A stretch of 64,000 bases of DNA, taken from Hyaloraphidium curvatum (Eukaryota; Monoblepharomycota; Hyaloraphidiomycetes; Hyaloraphidiales; Hyaloraphidiaceae). The position numbers were made by a program, and so were the translations under genes. The notes under the pieces are model-generated. The model ran no database searches. It was not told where the DNA came from and saw nothing but the letters and a program-made list of their open reading frames with translations. This document shows positions 50,042 to 62,591 of the stretch, piece after piece; positions within the stretch are counted from its first letter, which is position 1, and each line of letters opens with the position of its first letter. The stretch lies in the NCBI GenBank assembly GCA_025558095.1, contig JAIVFI010000039.1:310001-374000 (forward strand). The letters run 5' to 3'.

Positions 50042-51577
50042 ATGGCGAGCCGTGAGGGCCCCGTCCACATCACCGGTGAGACGCTGGCGGCAGCGCGTGT
50101 CTGATTCGCGACCGACCGCCGCCGTGTCAGGCGTCATCTACCCCGCATGGGAGCTGCTCGACCTCGTGGGCCCCCTCTCCGTGCTTCTCAAGATTGCCAG
50201 GGCCGCTGGCCGCCCCGTTTCCGTATGCTTTGTCGCCGGGCAGACAGCCGAGCCCGTGCAGAACACCGCGGGCGTCCCTTTCGTGGCCCACCACACATTC
50301 GACGCCTTTCCCGACGTTCCTTCCGGAGCGGACCACGTCATCATCGTGCCCGGGGGTGTGGGTTCTTTCGCGCACTCACACGATGACGCCATGCTGCGGT
50401 TCCTGCGCCGTTTCGCGGCGAGGGAACAAACGGCGGTGTCGTCCGTCTGTACCGGGTCCTCGGTGCTGGCAAACTCGGGTGTGCTGGACGGAAGGTGGGA
50501 ACGATTGTAGCGACGTGCTTCTCGCGGGTTCCTGACCGTTCAATTGGCAAACAGGAAGGCAACGAGCAACAAGATGGTCTTCGACTTAATGTCGACCTAC
50601 AAGCCTTCGAAGGTGGACTACGTTGCGGACGCGCGATTCGTAAGGGACGGCAACATCTGGACGTCATCCGGGGTCTCGGCCGGTGTCGACATGGGCTTCG
50701 CCATTGGCAAGGAGATCTTTGGTGCCGCCGCGGCGGACAGGGTGGCCGCCGAGATCGGACACTTGCCCCTGCCCGATGGACAGGATCCGTTCGTCGGCAT
50801 TCACAGGGACAAGTGGCGCGGATCCTGGTCGGCGTGGGCTATGGCGACTACGCTTCACTGGGTGTCCGGATTCCTGATTGGTCGCCTCACATCGGCGTTG
50901 CGCACTGCTGCGAACGGGAAAGTTCCGAAGAAGATGCTGGTCTCGCTGCTCATCAGTGAAGGCACGGATTCGCTGTCGCTCGCCGCGATTTCCGAGTGCT
51001 TCGCCTGCGCACCTGAAGACATCGGCCAAGAAGTCGTGGCCTTGGGCTCCTCCAACGAGGTTTCAATCGGAGATACTTTGGCGGTGGATCCGGCCCAGAG
51101 GACGGTCGTCAAAGTGACCGCCGATCGCGCCCTTTCCGAGGACGCCTTCTCGGCATCGAGCTGGGGCAAGCTGACCTTCGTGGCCGTTCCCGAGTTTTCG
51201 GAGGTTCCCGCCAACTTTGCCGGCGTGGTGAGGTCGTTGGCTGGCCAAGATGGGCCGGCGGTGCTGCTTGGCGGGCCCAAGGTTGTGGCTGCCGCGGAAC
51301 GGGCTCTAGGGGGTTTCACAGGCGGCGAGAACGCTCGAGGCAAGGGGTGGCGGCGCGCCGGCAAGTTCATTCTCGTCACGGGAGGCGTGATGGCAGGTGA
51401 GATATCGGCAATCCAAAGGATCTTTCATTCGCCTTACGCGGTTGGCCAGGGATCACGGCAACTCTTGACGAGATCGCGAGGCAGACCTCGGAAAGCGTCG
51501 CCCGCACGGCGGTTACGGCCGGAGAGTTCGCTCCCGACCTAGTCCCGACATCTGTCAACGTGTTTGGAAAATTGTAG
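50042..51577 (+). CDS. Tandem DJ-1/PfpI-domain protein
   Basis: Exons 50042..50075, 50131..50494, 50555..51396 and 51450..51577 give 455 aa; introns are 55, 60 and 53 nt. The N-terminal DJ-1/PfpI domain resembles isonitrile-hydratase-like members: VIYPAWELLDLVGPLSVL, IIVPGGVGS, nucleophile elbow SSVCTGS (Cys118) and TSSGVSAGVDMGF. After a linker (about 215-250) a second DJ-1-like domain starts (KKMLVSLLISEGTDSLSLAAIS ... TADRALSEDAF), ending LVTGGVMAG. The second domain has AVLLGGPKVV where the Cys elbow should be, so it lacks the nucleophile. It is probably cytosolic; reaction unknown (amide, isonitrile or glyoxalase-type chemistry are options). Confidence 0.8.
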
Positions 51578-51712
51578 TGAAAGAGAAAGATGAGCTTGGA
51601 TCTCAAGAGGGGAATCACATGAAGAGGCTAAATCCGGAACTTGGTTGACCCGCAAGCGCGTTGCCCTCGCGCGGATCGAGTCACTCGCGAACTCCGCGCG
51701 TCCGACGAGAAG

Positions 51713-54020
51713 ATGCCCTCCGTGGCGACATATCTGTGGACTCTCCTTGCCGCGTACCTCGTCTATGGTCTCTACCGATATGCGCGCGCGCTGAAGCAGC
51801 GCTGGGACCTCTGGGCCGCGTTCGACCGTACTCCAGGAGCCGGACCCCTCGCTCCTATCCCCCGGCACCCCCTCCTCGGCCAAGTGTACTATTGGGTAAG
51901 GCAATTGTGACGCTTCGATTGGCAGCAGACACCGACCGGAGCCACTCCCTGAAGGTTGACAGGCAGGACCGGGAGCACGGGCTCGGCCTTCGGGTGTCAA
52001 AGCTCGAGGGATGGGCCAAGACGTGTCTGGAGGGCGTCGACGACGGGAAAGTTGTCAAAGGCGTGCCGAACAAGTTCATGAGAATGCAGTTCTTGAGCGA
52101 GTGGATTCCCCTGGGACCTGGACAGGTGGGATCGCGTGGTCTTGGTATCCTCGACCCGAGCCGTCAACTTGGGCCGTTCCACCTTAGTACCTATTTCCCC
52201 TGGACGCGGACGTGGTCAAGGACATGCTGAACTCGACCGCGGAGAGCGGTGTTGAAAAGGGCGACGCCTACAACCTGGTTGCCAGGCTCATAAAGGGCGG
52301 CATCCTTCAACTGCCGATGAACGAAAAGTGGAAGCACCAGCGCCGGCTGACCGAAAACGCCTTCCGGCTGGAGAACCTCAAGTCGGTTTCTCATATATTT
52401 ACCGCGTGCCACGGAGCTGACGCCGGTCACAACAGGTTCTCCCACAAGCAGATTGCCAAGGTCGTCAGCAGGGTTCTGGAGCGCTGGCAGGCCCGCCATG
52501 ACGCTTGGCGGGCCAGGATTGCCCGGGGCGAGGCCACCGAGTCGGAGAAGATCCCCGGGGACCCGAAGAAGAGGGCCGCGGACGGGTGGTTGGACATCCG
52601 GCCGGAGATGCTGCGGATTACCATGGACGTCATTTGCCAGTTGGTGTCAAACCACCCTTCACCCGTCGTAGGACTGACGACCGCACCCAGGGTCGGTTTC
52701 GGCAAGGATTTCGAGGCAGGATCGGACCGCGAGGCCTTGATGAAGGACGAGAGAGAAATCTTCCAGGCCGAGTCGCTCAAAAAGGTTCTGGATCCCGCGG
52801 ATCCCGACCAGGAGGTGCGTGCTATCGAAAGGACCCTGATAAGCAGCGCTGTGCTCATTCTTGCTTCGACTAAGCCCGGCGAACCCCTCTATCGGACCTT
52901 CAACAAGATCCTCACGAGCGCGAGCCAGCGGGATCGAAGACTCCCTATCATCGGTTACTTTTCGGTCCGTCTTGATGGCCTCCGTCTTTTCCAATTACTC
53001 ATTTCGTTCCGACAGGACGAGCAAACTGCTGTCCGTAATCGCTACGACCTGCTCGACAAGGTGGTCGGCGACATGGTGGATGCCAGGCTGGCCAAGGTCG
53101 CCCGGGGTGATCGTTCGCGCGACGGGACGCTCTTGGACGCCATTGCCGACGTCGGCGAGGACGGCAATCCGATCATGTCGCGGCATCAGGCCATGATCGA
53201 GCTAAAAACGGTAGGTTGATCCGCGAGCTGAATTGACAGTCTCTCATTCGTTCACCGCAACAGCTCCTCTTTGCCGGCCACGACACGTCGGGCAACGCCT
53301 TAACGTGGGCCGCTTACCACCTGGCTACTAACAAGGACGTCCTTGCCAAGCTCCGCCATGAGGTGGACCATGTCTTGCCGATGAAAACAAGCTACAGGTG
53401 AGTCCGTGCCTCACTTCATCTGTCCAATCAAGGAAGGCTGATGCCCTAACCTTTTCAGCGATCTGGAGCGCGCGCAGTACCTCAACAACTTCATCAAGGA
53501 GATCCTTCGTCTGCACCCTTCGGCGGGCTTCACCCGCCGCGTTTTCGCCGAAAACGGTGTCACGCTGGGCGGCGTTCACCTGCCCAAGGGCTCCGAGATT
53601 ATGTTCATCCCGCCGCTGATCCACAAGCAGGAGCGGTATTTCGAGCGGGCCCTGGAGTTCCTTCCCGAGCGCTGGGATGAGGGTTCCCCGCTCAAGATGG
53701 ACTCGCGGGCCTACTTCCCTTTCAGCCTTGGGCCGAGAAACTGCGTTGGTGGGTAGAGCGCTTACTCTCTTTCACATCTGCAGCCACTGATGACTATTCT
53801 GTGAACCACAGGGATGAAGCTTGCTAATCTGGAGCTTCGGTGCATCTTGGTGGAGACCGTCCGTCGATGGGACTTCGAGTACGACTCGACCCAGGGCGAG
53901 CCAATCACCTACCTCGGCATGACCCTGGACAGCGGTGCAATCCACCTGAGGCTTCGGCCGCGTACGGACAAGGACGCGGGAATGTGGCGCGGGGTTCCGG
54001 TGGAGCTCATGGAGGCTTGA
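51713..54020 (+). CDS. Membrane-anchored cytochrome P450
   Basis: An N-terminal anchor (YLWTLLAAYLVYGLYRY), then P450 hallmarks: helix-I FAGHDTSGNALTW, ExxR in KEILRLHP and the heme loop FSLGPRNCVG. Firm exons are 51713..51895, an exon ending at 52125, 52188..53210, 53264..53397, 53459..53748 and 53812..54020. The start of exon 2 is unsettled (51967 is one in-frame choice). The large third exon probably hides in-frame introns, for example near 52650 (joining CQLV to VGFGKDF) and 52970..53020. It should be an ER monooxygenase needing a separate reductase; substrate unknown and I do not assign a CYP family. It lies between the DJ-1-type gene and the ABCC transporter, all on the plus strand. Confidence 0.82.
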
Positions 54021-54357
54021 GCACCGGTCTGGCCGAGTTCGGAGCCGGCGCGGCCGGAGCAATCTCCGCTAATCTATGGAGCGAGCCGCTCAATCGATAT
54101 CGTGCTGCAAACTTGTCCATCACGCGAAATGACGGCAACCGGATTGATCGAGTTTTCCCGCCCGGACCTCATCCTTCGGCTCGACCAAAGCGCCGGACAG
54201 AGTCCCCTGTTGACCACACGGAACCTTTCCGGCACCGGTTTAACCGGGCTCGCTCTTCGACCTCACGTCGGGGAAGTAGTCCGCCCGGGATTCGGCCGGC
54301 CGGCACGCACCGCCGCGAGAGCGGGGACCGTTCCACCGGCTTTTCCTGCTCCCCGAA
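54021..54357. other. Upstream region of the ABCC gene, 337 bp
   Basis: It includes a 13-bp palindrome CCGGTTTAACCGG (54235..54247) about 110 bp before the start codon. Otherwise I see nothing specific. Confidence 0.4.
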
Positions 54358-57300
54358 ATGGCACCCGACGGGTCGTCCGGACCCACGGGCGCCATGAACT
54401 CCACAAGCAAGAGCATCAACCTCTTTAGCACCTACCGGCGCGGCGGGTCGAATCCGCAGCCCTCCGCAACCCCGGCCCCGGGCAAGGCCAGTTCGGGCCA
54501 GGCGGACACCCGCAATGAACCCCCGCGGAAGCAGGCCACGGTGTCCCCGGAGGATTCGGCCGGCCTGTTTTCTCGTGCCACCTGGCACTGGCTTACGCCT
54601 CTGCTGATCCTGGGGTACAAGAAACCTCTGGAGAACGAGGACGTTTACCCGCTGCCGAAGGACTTCACCGCCGAGGCCTTGTCGGAGCGCTTCCAGGCCG
54701 CTTGGGAGGAGGAGATGTCGCGTTGGACGCGCGTCGAGGAAACTGATCCGGTGACGGGCAAAACGCGCGTGTCGTGGAAGCCTCGGGACGGGACGAAGCA
54801 CCCGACCTGGTTCGGCATCGTCAAGCACACGGAGCCGTCGGTCCTGCGTGCCTGCGCCAGGGTCTTCTGGATTCCCTTCACCGCCGCAGGCATCATGAGG
54901 GGTATCTCGGACGCCACCCAGGTCACGAACCCCATCCTCCTCAACTTCCTGATCTCGTACATCGTGTCCGTGGGGAGCCCTACCAACACCTACAGCATCG
55001 GCTACGGGCTCGGGTTTCTGTTTGCCATCTTTTCCCTTACCATTCGTGAGGACATTGCCGTGCTGGGATGCCGCTGGGAGACTTTGCTGACCGACCGGCT
55101 TACTTCAGTCAACGCGTTCGCAATGCACAACAACTGGTTCGTCGCGAGCTTCTTGTCGAGACCGAAAATGCTCTGAACGCGATCTCGTACTCAGGTGGCT
55201 CGGCTCCAAGGTCGGCTTCGGCATCAGTCGGTCACTCATCACCGCAGTCTATTCGAAAAGTCTGCGGCTCAGTCAGGGTGCGCGACAGAAGTACTTTTCC
55301 GGAAAGACCGTCAACATGATGTGAGTTTGGATGCCCGCGGGGGTTTGATCTTCGCTGACTTGAGCCTGTTCCAGGTCAACGTGAGGAACTCTCGTCGCGT
55401 TTCACCACGCAGTTCTAACCCGTTTCGCCGGACCAGCGACACCGCTCGCATCGACCTAACTGTGCCTCAGCTGCACGCTCTATGGGCAGCTCCTCTTCTG
55501 TGGGGCTCCTATCGGCCTCGTGCCGGTTGAAGCTGACCTTCGCCTCGCGCTGTAGGATCATTGCCTCCCTCATCGTTCTCGTCATCATGCTTGGCATTTC
55601 GGGCCTCATTGGCTTCCTCGTTTTGGTCATTGTTGTCCCTATCTCGGGCCAGCTGATGAGAATCTCCATGCGCGTTCGAAAGAAGACCAACGTGCTGACG
55701 GACGAGCGGGTGAAGCTGACGCAGGAGTGCATCGGGGGGATCCGAGTGGTCAAATTCATGTCTTGGGGTGAGTTCGTGTCCAGCACACGGCGACGTGCGC
55801 TCATTCGTCCTTGCAGTCGATACCATTCTGGAGAGGATCACGGCGCTGCGGCTCGAGGAGATGGCCAATACCCGCAAACTTCTCATCATTCGTGCCTCGC
55901 TTAGCGCCATGGTGAACGCGCAGCCGGCCTTCGCTTCGGTCGCCATGTTTGGCACGTACACGGCCCTCGGAAACGAGATGACCGTGGCCCGCACCTTCTC
56001 GGCTCTCGCCCTCATGCAGGTCATTCGGTATCCGCTCATGTTCCTGCCGATGGCGCTGAGCCAGGCGGCAGACGCCTTGGTTTCTATTCACCGAATCCAG
56101 GGACTTCTGCTGGCGGAGGAGCTCGGGAGCCGTACGATCAAGGATTCGCCGGAGGACTTGGCCAAGCTTGAGGACGGTTCCGTCGCCAACGACGACAGCA
56201 TCGTCATCGGCAGCCCCGCGAATTTCGTGTGGGACGACGCGCCGGAAGACAACGAGTCCGACGGCAAGAAGGCGAAGGCGGACAAGAAGGAAAGGAGGCG
56301 GTCGGGGGCCACCAGCGGCTCCGAAGCTACAGCCAAGGACCGTGACGAGGAGCAGATGGAGACCATGTTCGAAGGGCCCATGGGCAAGGCCAAGACAGCT
56401 GCTCCGCTGGGGACGACCATGCTCAATGCCCGCGTGAACTCACCGGCGACCCTCGCGGCCGCCAGCAGGGCAGTTACTCAGGTTGATGGTGGTGCGGTAC
56501 GGCTTGCTCCCGTGGCCAAGGGTTTCGCATCGGAGCACAACTTCGGACTACACGACGTCGAGCTCAAGGTCCCGCGGGGATCCCTGGTCGCGATCGTTGG
56601 GTCGGTGGGCAGCGGAAAAAGTTCGCTGATCCAGGCCATCATCGGCGAGATGAGGTGCTCTTCCGGCGCGGGAGCGGTGGCATACGGGAAGGTGTCTTAC
56701 GCACCGCAAACGGCGTGGATCGTCAACGACACGGTGCGCGGGAACATCGTGTTTGGCAATGATTTCGACGAGGAACGATACGAGCGCACTGTGCGAGTGT
56801 GTGCTTTGGAGCGCGATTTCTCGATGCTGCCCGCCGGTGACTCTACGGAGGTCGGCGAGCGAGGCATCAACTTGAGTGGTGGGGCTCTCTCCGGTCGCGC
56901 TCGCTGATCGCGGCTGACCTGACTTCGACAGGTGGCCAGAAAGCCCGTCTATCTCTTGCTAGGGCAACTTACGCCGCGCTGAGCCAAAAGGTGCCGAGCG
57001 AATGCATCGTGGTCATGGACGGTAAGCTTCCCGCCCATCTTGGTCTGTGCGGAGGCTGACGTGAACGTCACCAGACCCGCTATCGGCCGTCGACGCCCAC
57101 GTGGGGAAGCACCTTATGGAGCAGTGTATCACCGGAGCCCTGGCTGGAAGCACGCGCATTCTTGCCACCCACCAAGTCCACGTGGTGGACCGCGCAGATT
57201 GGGTCATCGTGCTTGACCATGGCAAGATCCTGGAGCAGGGCCGTTTCGAGGATCTGATGCGTGCGGACGGAGGCTACCTGGAGCGCCTGCTGAACGAGTT

Positions 57301-59742
57301 TGCTGGTGGCAAGGGGCGAAAGAGGGGCCTTTCGCACTCGCGGCGCGTCAGCGAGGCTCGGCTTGGGATCGGGGAGCGGCGCAAGTCCAGCTCCCTGGCC
57401 ATCATGGTCAACGGTAAGGAGAGCTTGGAAGGCGCCGGAATTCCCGCCGAGGAGGAAGGACTGGGGCTGGATGAAGACTACGACACGGACGCCGAATCCG
57501 AGGGGGATGAGGATGATGATTCGGAGACCGAGGAGGACGAGGCGACGCCGCCGCCCAAGAAGCCTGCAGGGGAGCTCATCGTGGCCGAGGAGCGCGAGGT
57601 CGGCTCCGTTCCGTGGGCCGTCTACAAGAACTACATCCAGGCTTCCGGTGGTTGGGCCGTCTGGCTCACGCTGGCCGTCATGCTCGCCGGAATTCAGTGC
57701 AGTCGGATCGGAGCGGACGTTTGGCTATCTTTCTGGTCGACGAACCGGTTTCCGATATCGAACACGGCGTACACGCTCATCTACTTTGCTATTGGATTCT
57801 GCCAGGTGGGTTGGACCCGTCTGTCAGTGGCATGGGCCGCTTCCATTCTGACACGCTTTGTCTTCAGGCGGTCTTCATTTTCGGCGCCTTCTTCTTCTGC
57901 GCCTTTGTCGGCTACTTTGCTTCGCTCGCGATCCACGAGCAGGCGATGCGGAGCGTTGCGCGCGCGCCAGTGGCCTTCTTCGACACCACGCCCGCGGGGC
58001 GGATCGTCAACAGGTTCAGTCGCGACGTGGACGTCATGGACAACCTGATCCCGGAAATGAGCCGCGTCTTCTTCGCCTTTGCCGCCATGTCGGCCGGCAC
58101 CCTCCTCTACATCTCCGTCGCCGCGCCCTGGTTCCTTATTCCTGCGGTGCCGCTCGTCGCCCTGTACATCTTCATGACGCGGTTCTACCGGTACACGGCC
58201 CGCGAGATTCGTCGCCTCGAGGCAATCAGCAGGAGCCCGCTCTACAACCACCTGGGGGAAACCCTCAACGGCCTCTCCACGATCCGGGCGTTTGGTGCGC
58301 AGGACCGCTTCTTGGCAGAGAACCGCCGGAGGGTCAATAACAATGGGGCCTGCTACTACCACATGATCGCCGTTTCCCGCTGGCTGTCTTTCCGGCTCGA
58401 GGCGATCTCGGCGATGCTCATCCTGGCCACCATGCTCTTTGCCGTACTTGGGACCGGAACGGGTCTTTCGTCCACTCTGCTCTCGCTGGCCGTGACGTAC
58501 AGTCTGCAGGTGACATCGAGCATGCAGTGGACGGCCGAGAACGGTGAGTCTGGTACTCGACTGTCGCTAGCAGGTGTTTGACGGGGGAAACCGCAGGCTC
58601 AATGGTCGAGCGAGAGTTCAACTCCATCGAGCGTCTCACCTACTACGGCAAGGAGCTCCCGCAGGAGGCGCCTGCGATCATCGAAGGTCACCGTCCGCCA
58701 AAGGGATGGCCCAACCGGGGCTCCATCGAGTTCAAGCACGTGGCGCTGCGGTATCGGCCGGACTTGCCGCCAGTTCTGCGAGACGTGTCTCTCGACATCC
58801 ATCCTGGGGAGCGAATCGGCATCGTGGGCAGGTCGGTGTCTTCCGTGTCTGCAGCCCCGTCGTGTCAAGCTGACTAGCCTTCTAGGACTGGGGCCGGAAA
58901 GAGTTCCATAATCCAGTCGCTGTTCCGCATGACGGAGCTGTCTGAGGGGCAGATCATTATCGATGGAGTGGACATCTCGACGGTGAGCCGTTTGGGCCTG
59001 ACGCCGCTGAAAAAGCTAACGGTCGGTCCCCCCGTCCCTCGCAGATTGGACTGCATGACTTGCGGAGCAACCTCGCGATCATTCCCCAAGATTCCGTGCT
59101 CTTTACGGGAACATTGCGTTACAACTTGGACCCTTTCAACGAGTTTTCGGACGAACAGCTATGGGACGTGCTCTCGCGAGCCGGGGACCTCAAGGCCGTG
59201 ATCTCCGCTGCGCCGCTCAAGCTCGACATGGTGGTGGCGGACCAAGGCGAGAACTTCAGCCAGGGTCAGCGCCAACTGCTCTGCATGGCGCGCGCAATGC
59301 TTCGCGACGCCCAGATCATCGTGCTGGACGAGGCCACGGCCAGCGTCGACGTTGCGACGGACGCGATGATCCAGCGCACAATCCGCGAGGACGAGCGGTT
59401 CCGCGGCAAAACCATCATCACCAGTGGGTCTGTGCCGATCTCCGCGCCGATCCGGAACTGATTTTGCGATCTGCAGTCGCCCACCGCCTGGCCACGATCG
59501 CCGACTACTCGAGGGTCGTCGGAATGAAGGACGGGCAGGTCATGGAGGTCGGCACGCCGGCAGAGCTCCTTGCCAAGCCGGACGGGCTCTTCCGATCCCT
59601 CGTGGACGAGACGGGAGAGTCGAACGCGGAAGCGATCAGGTCTATTGCTCTCCGCAAGGACAACTCGAGCTCGTCGCTTCCCCCAATCACGCCGGTTTCC
59701 ATTCTCTCGAACAAGACGAGCGCGGCAAAGATCGATTCATGA
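54358..59742 (+). CDS. ABCC-type (MRP) full ABC transporter
   Basis: Thirteen exons: 54358..55045, 55109..55136, 55195..55320, 55437..55499, 55556..55767, 55817..56878, 56932..57021, 57075..57805, 57868..58543, 58597..58831, 58886..58982, 59045..59423 and 59477..59742. They keep one frame for 1550 aa. The layout is TMD1, NBD1, acidic linker ([18 protein letters not shown]), TMD2, NBD2. NBD1 has Walker [10 protein letters not shown], signature LSGGQKARL and VVMDDPLSAVD, with Asp for the catalytic Glu as in many ABCC proteins. NBD2 has [28 protein letters not shown] and AHRL. It should export organic anions or conjugates at the plasma or vacuolar membrane. The intron 55321..55436 is the least certain; exon 2 is only 28 nt. 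There is no N-terminal TMD0. Confidence 0.9.
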
Positions 59743-59970
59743 TATCATTGATTCCAAGTAATAGAGCGGCGGCAATTTCGCCATCTCGGACTCGGGAAGC
59801 TCGAGGCGGAGGGTCCGATCGGCAAAAGTCGATCCGAGGTGGCTGGGCCCGCGACAAAACACGTCCCGCCGCACCAACAGATCTTGCGACGAACCCAGGG
59901 TCTAAAGGTTCCGCCGTGCCGTCTCCAGCTACCTGCCCGCTCTGCTCGACCCGCGTTGAGCGTCGCAACA

Positions 59971-62288
59971 ATGTCTGAAGCCCCGGCCTCGACTCTCGTC
60001 GAGATTCCTCTCGCCACGGCTGCCCCGCATGCCCGCGCGACCTCTGCCGACTCCAAGACCGAGGTCGACTCCAAGGCCTCCAGCGCGGCCTGCGAGGTGC
60101 CGACGGAGCTCGTCTGGGAGAACGTCGAGTACAAGGTTTCGCTGGGCGAGAAGAAGGGCGAGAAGCAGATTTTGAAGGGGGTCAGCGGCCGCGCCAAGGG
60201 CGGAGAGGTCCTCGCCATCCTGGGAGGCTCCGGCGCCGGCAAGACCACCTTGCTCAACACTCTCGCCGGCCGGATACCTTCCGGCACGCAGACGGGGCGG
60301 GTGCTGCTGAACGGTCGGAAGCGGGAGCGCGCTTCCTGGAAGAAGACAGCAGGTCTGTCACGAGCTGCAGCAGTCGCATGTTCCAGGATCTGACCGGAAC
60401 ACTACGTGACGTGCAGGCTACGTCGAGCAGGTAGGGAGTCGTAGTGTTCTTCTCTCCAGTTCCGGTTTCCTCACAAGGCTTTCCTTAACTACAGGAGGAC
60501 ATCGGTTTCGCGGAGCTCACTGTCAAAGAAACCCTCACCTACGCGGCCAGGCTCCGGATGCCCAGCTCCCAGTTCACCAAAGAGCAGAAGCTGGCCCGCG
60601 TGGACGAGATCATTCGGGAACTCGGCCTTACGGACTGCCAGAACACCAAGGTCGGCGACCCGCAAACCGGTGGTATCTCTGGCGGCCAGCGCAAACGGGT
60701 CAGCATCGCGATCGAGCTTATCGCCAACCCCGCCATCCTCTTCCTTGATGAGGTGAGAAGGTATTCGCCCTGTTGGCCAACGTTTCCAACTTTGGTCCCC
60801 AGCCGACGAGTGGACTCGACTCCTTCACCGCCTTCAACATCTGCGAGTCCCTCCAGAATCTCGCCAAGAAGGAGGGCAAGCTCATCATCTGCTCCATCCA
60901 CATGCCCCGCGAAACGATCCTGGACCTGTTCGACAACATCATCTTGATGAGCCAGGGCTCGATCGTGTGGCACGGACCCCCTTCGGACGCGCTGGATCAC
61001 TTCTCCAAGCTCGGTTTCAGCTGCCCCAAGAATACGAACCCCGCGGACTACTTCTTGGACCTGATCTCCGTGGACAAGCGGACACCGGAGGCCCTGGCCG
61101 AGTCGACAGCACGCTACGAGGTCCTCAGCAAGGCCTGGAACGACGTCAGCGCCGGAATCTCGTACGAGCCTTCGGACGAGGTGCCGTGCGAGGAGGTGTC
61201 GGAGGGGCGGAACAACAACTACTTTACGGAAGTCGCCGTTCTCACGGATCGTGCGTTCAAGAACACTTACCGGAACCCGGCCGTGGCGTATGCGGTGAGT
61301 GTAACGAGGCGGCTAAAGGCCATTTCATCTGATCGCAAGCGCCTCCAGACGATCGGCCAGACTGTCGTGCTCGTGCTCCTCGTCGGACTGGTCTTTTTCC
61401 GCCTCGGCTACAGCGTGCAGGACGTGCAAAGCAGGGCGGGAGTCTTGTTCTTTACTCTTATCAACGGAACCTTCCTCAGCATGATGGTACGTGGCTGTTC
61501 AGCCACAGATCTAACAGTGGCTCACTCTTGCCATGCAGCCCGTTCTCCAGGTCTTTGTCTTCCAGCGCAAGATCCTGCGGAGGGAGCGCGCGGCCGGCAC
61601 TTACCGCGTCTCGGCGGCGTTCTTCGCCAACTTGACTGCTCAGCTCCCGCTGACGCTCGGGGCCATGTTCGCCTTCTCCGCACTGGTCTACTACATGGTC
61701 AACCTCAACAACGGGGCGACTCAATACTTCCGATTTATCCTGGGACAGTGCCTGGTCGCCCTGGTCGCGATGAGCCTTGGATTCCTGGTCGCCGCTGGCG
61801 CTCCCTCGCTAGAAGTCGCTCAGGTAAGCCATCGCGGGTGGATTCATCTCGCTTTCGCTAACGTTTGCTTCTCTGTACACCCTCTAGATCATCGCACCGA
61901 TGCTCGCGGTCGTCTTCAGTGGGTTGCCTTCGTGGCTTCGGTTTCGAACAACCACTCACGCTTCGTCGTCGCACTAGTAATCTTCGGCGGATCGTTTGTC
62001 AACGCCGACACAATTCCAGCTTGGATTGGATGGCTCCAGTGGATCAGCATTCTCCGCTACGGCTACACGGCTCTGATGCAGAACGAGTTCTACGGTGCCG
62101 TCTTTGAGTGCCCTCCCGCTGGCCCGTGCGCTTTCCCGACCGGGGAGGACGTGATCAACTTCTATGGGCTCTCAAGCCCGAGCATTTGGGCATGCTTCGC
62201 CATCCTCTTTGCCATGGCCGTGTTCTTCCTCGGCACCGCTGCTGTCGTGCTCCGAATTACGACCAAGCCGAACTTCAAGCTGCTCTGA
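59971..62288 (+). CDS. ABCG-type half ABC transporter (White/ABCG2-like)
   Basis: Eight exons: 59971..60352, 60417..60430 (14 nt), 60495..60752, 60803..61294, 61340..61486, 61539..61823, 61888..61918 (31 nt) and 61978..62288. They give 639 aa, the usual half-transporter length. The NBD comes first: Walker [11 protein letters not shown], signature [12 protein letters not shown], Walker B AILFLDEPTSGLD and H-loop CSIHMPR. Six membrane spans follow ([51 protein letters not shown] and others). The last outer loop has Cys residues ([11 protein letters not shown]) like ABCG2. It must pair as a homo- or heterodimer to export sterols, lipids or drugs. It is 228 bp downstream of the ABCC gene on the same strand. 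Confidence 0.9.
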
Positions 62289-62591
62289 TAGATCGATTCT
62301 GATTTGTGATTTCATCATCGTTCAAAAGACTATCCACTTTGCATTCCGCCCATCGCACTTCAAAGCACAACATTCCATCACCTCGAGTAAGCCTGTCGTG
62401 AGCGCTCAGCACGGTGCCAGTCGGGAGGTGACGATAATAATCGGCGGGGTCGGAGTGGTCTCTCGATCCCTTCACCTCATCGCATTGCGTGCTCACCAAC
62501 GCAACACGCTTTGCGCGCTTGAAGCTCACTGTTGTCCTCTGGAAGCTCACGGCTGTGCTTTCGGAAGCGCACGGCCGTGCCTCGGAACGCG

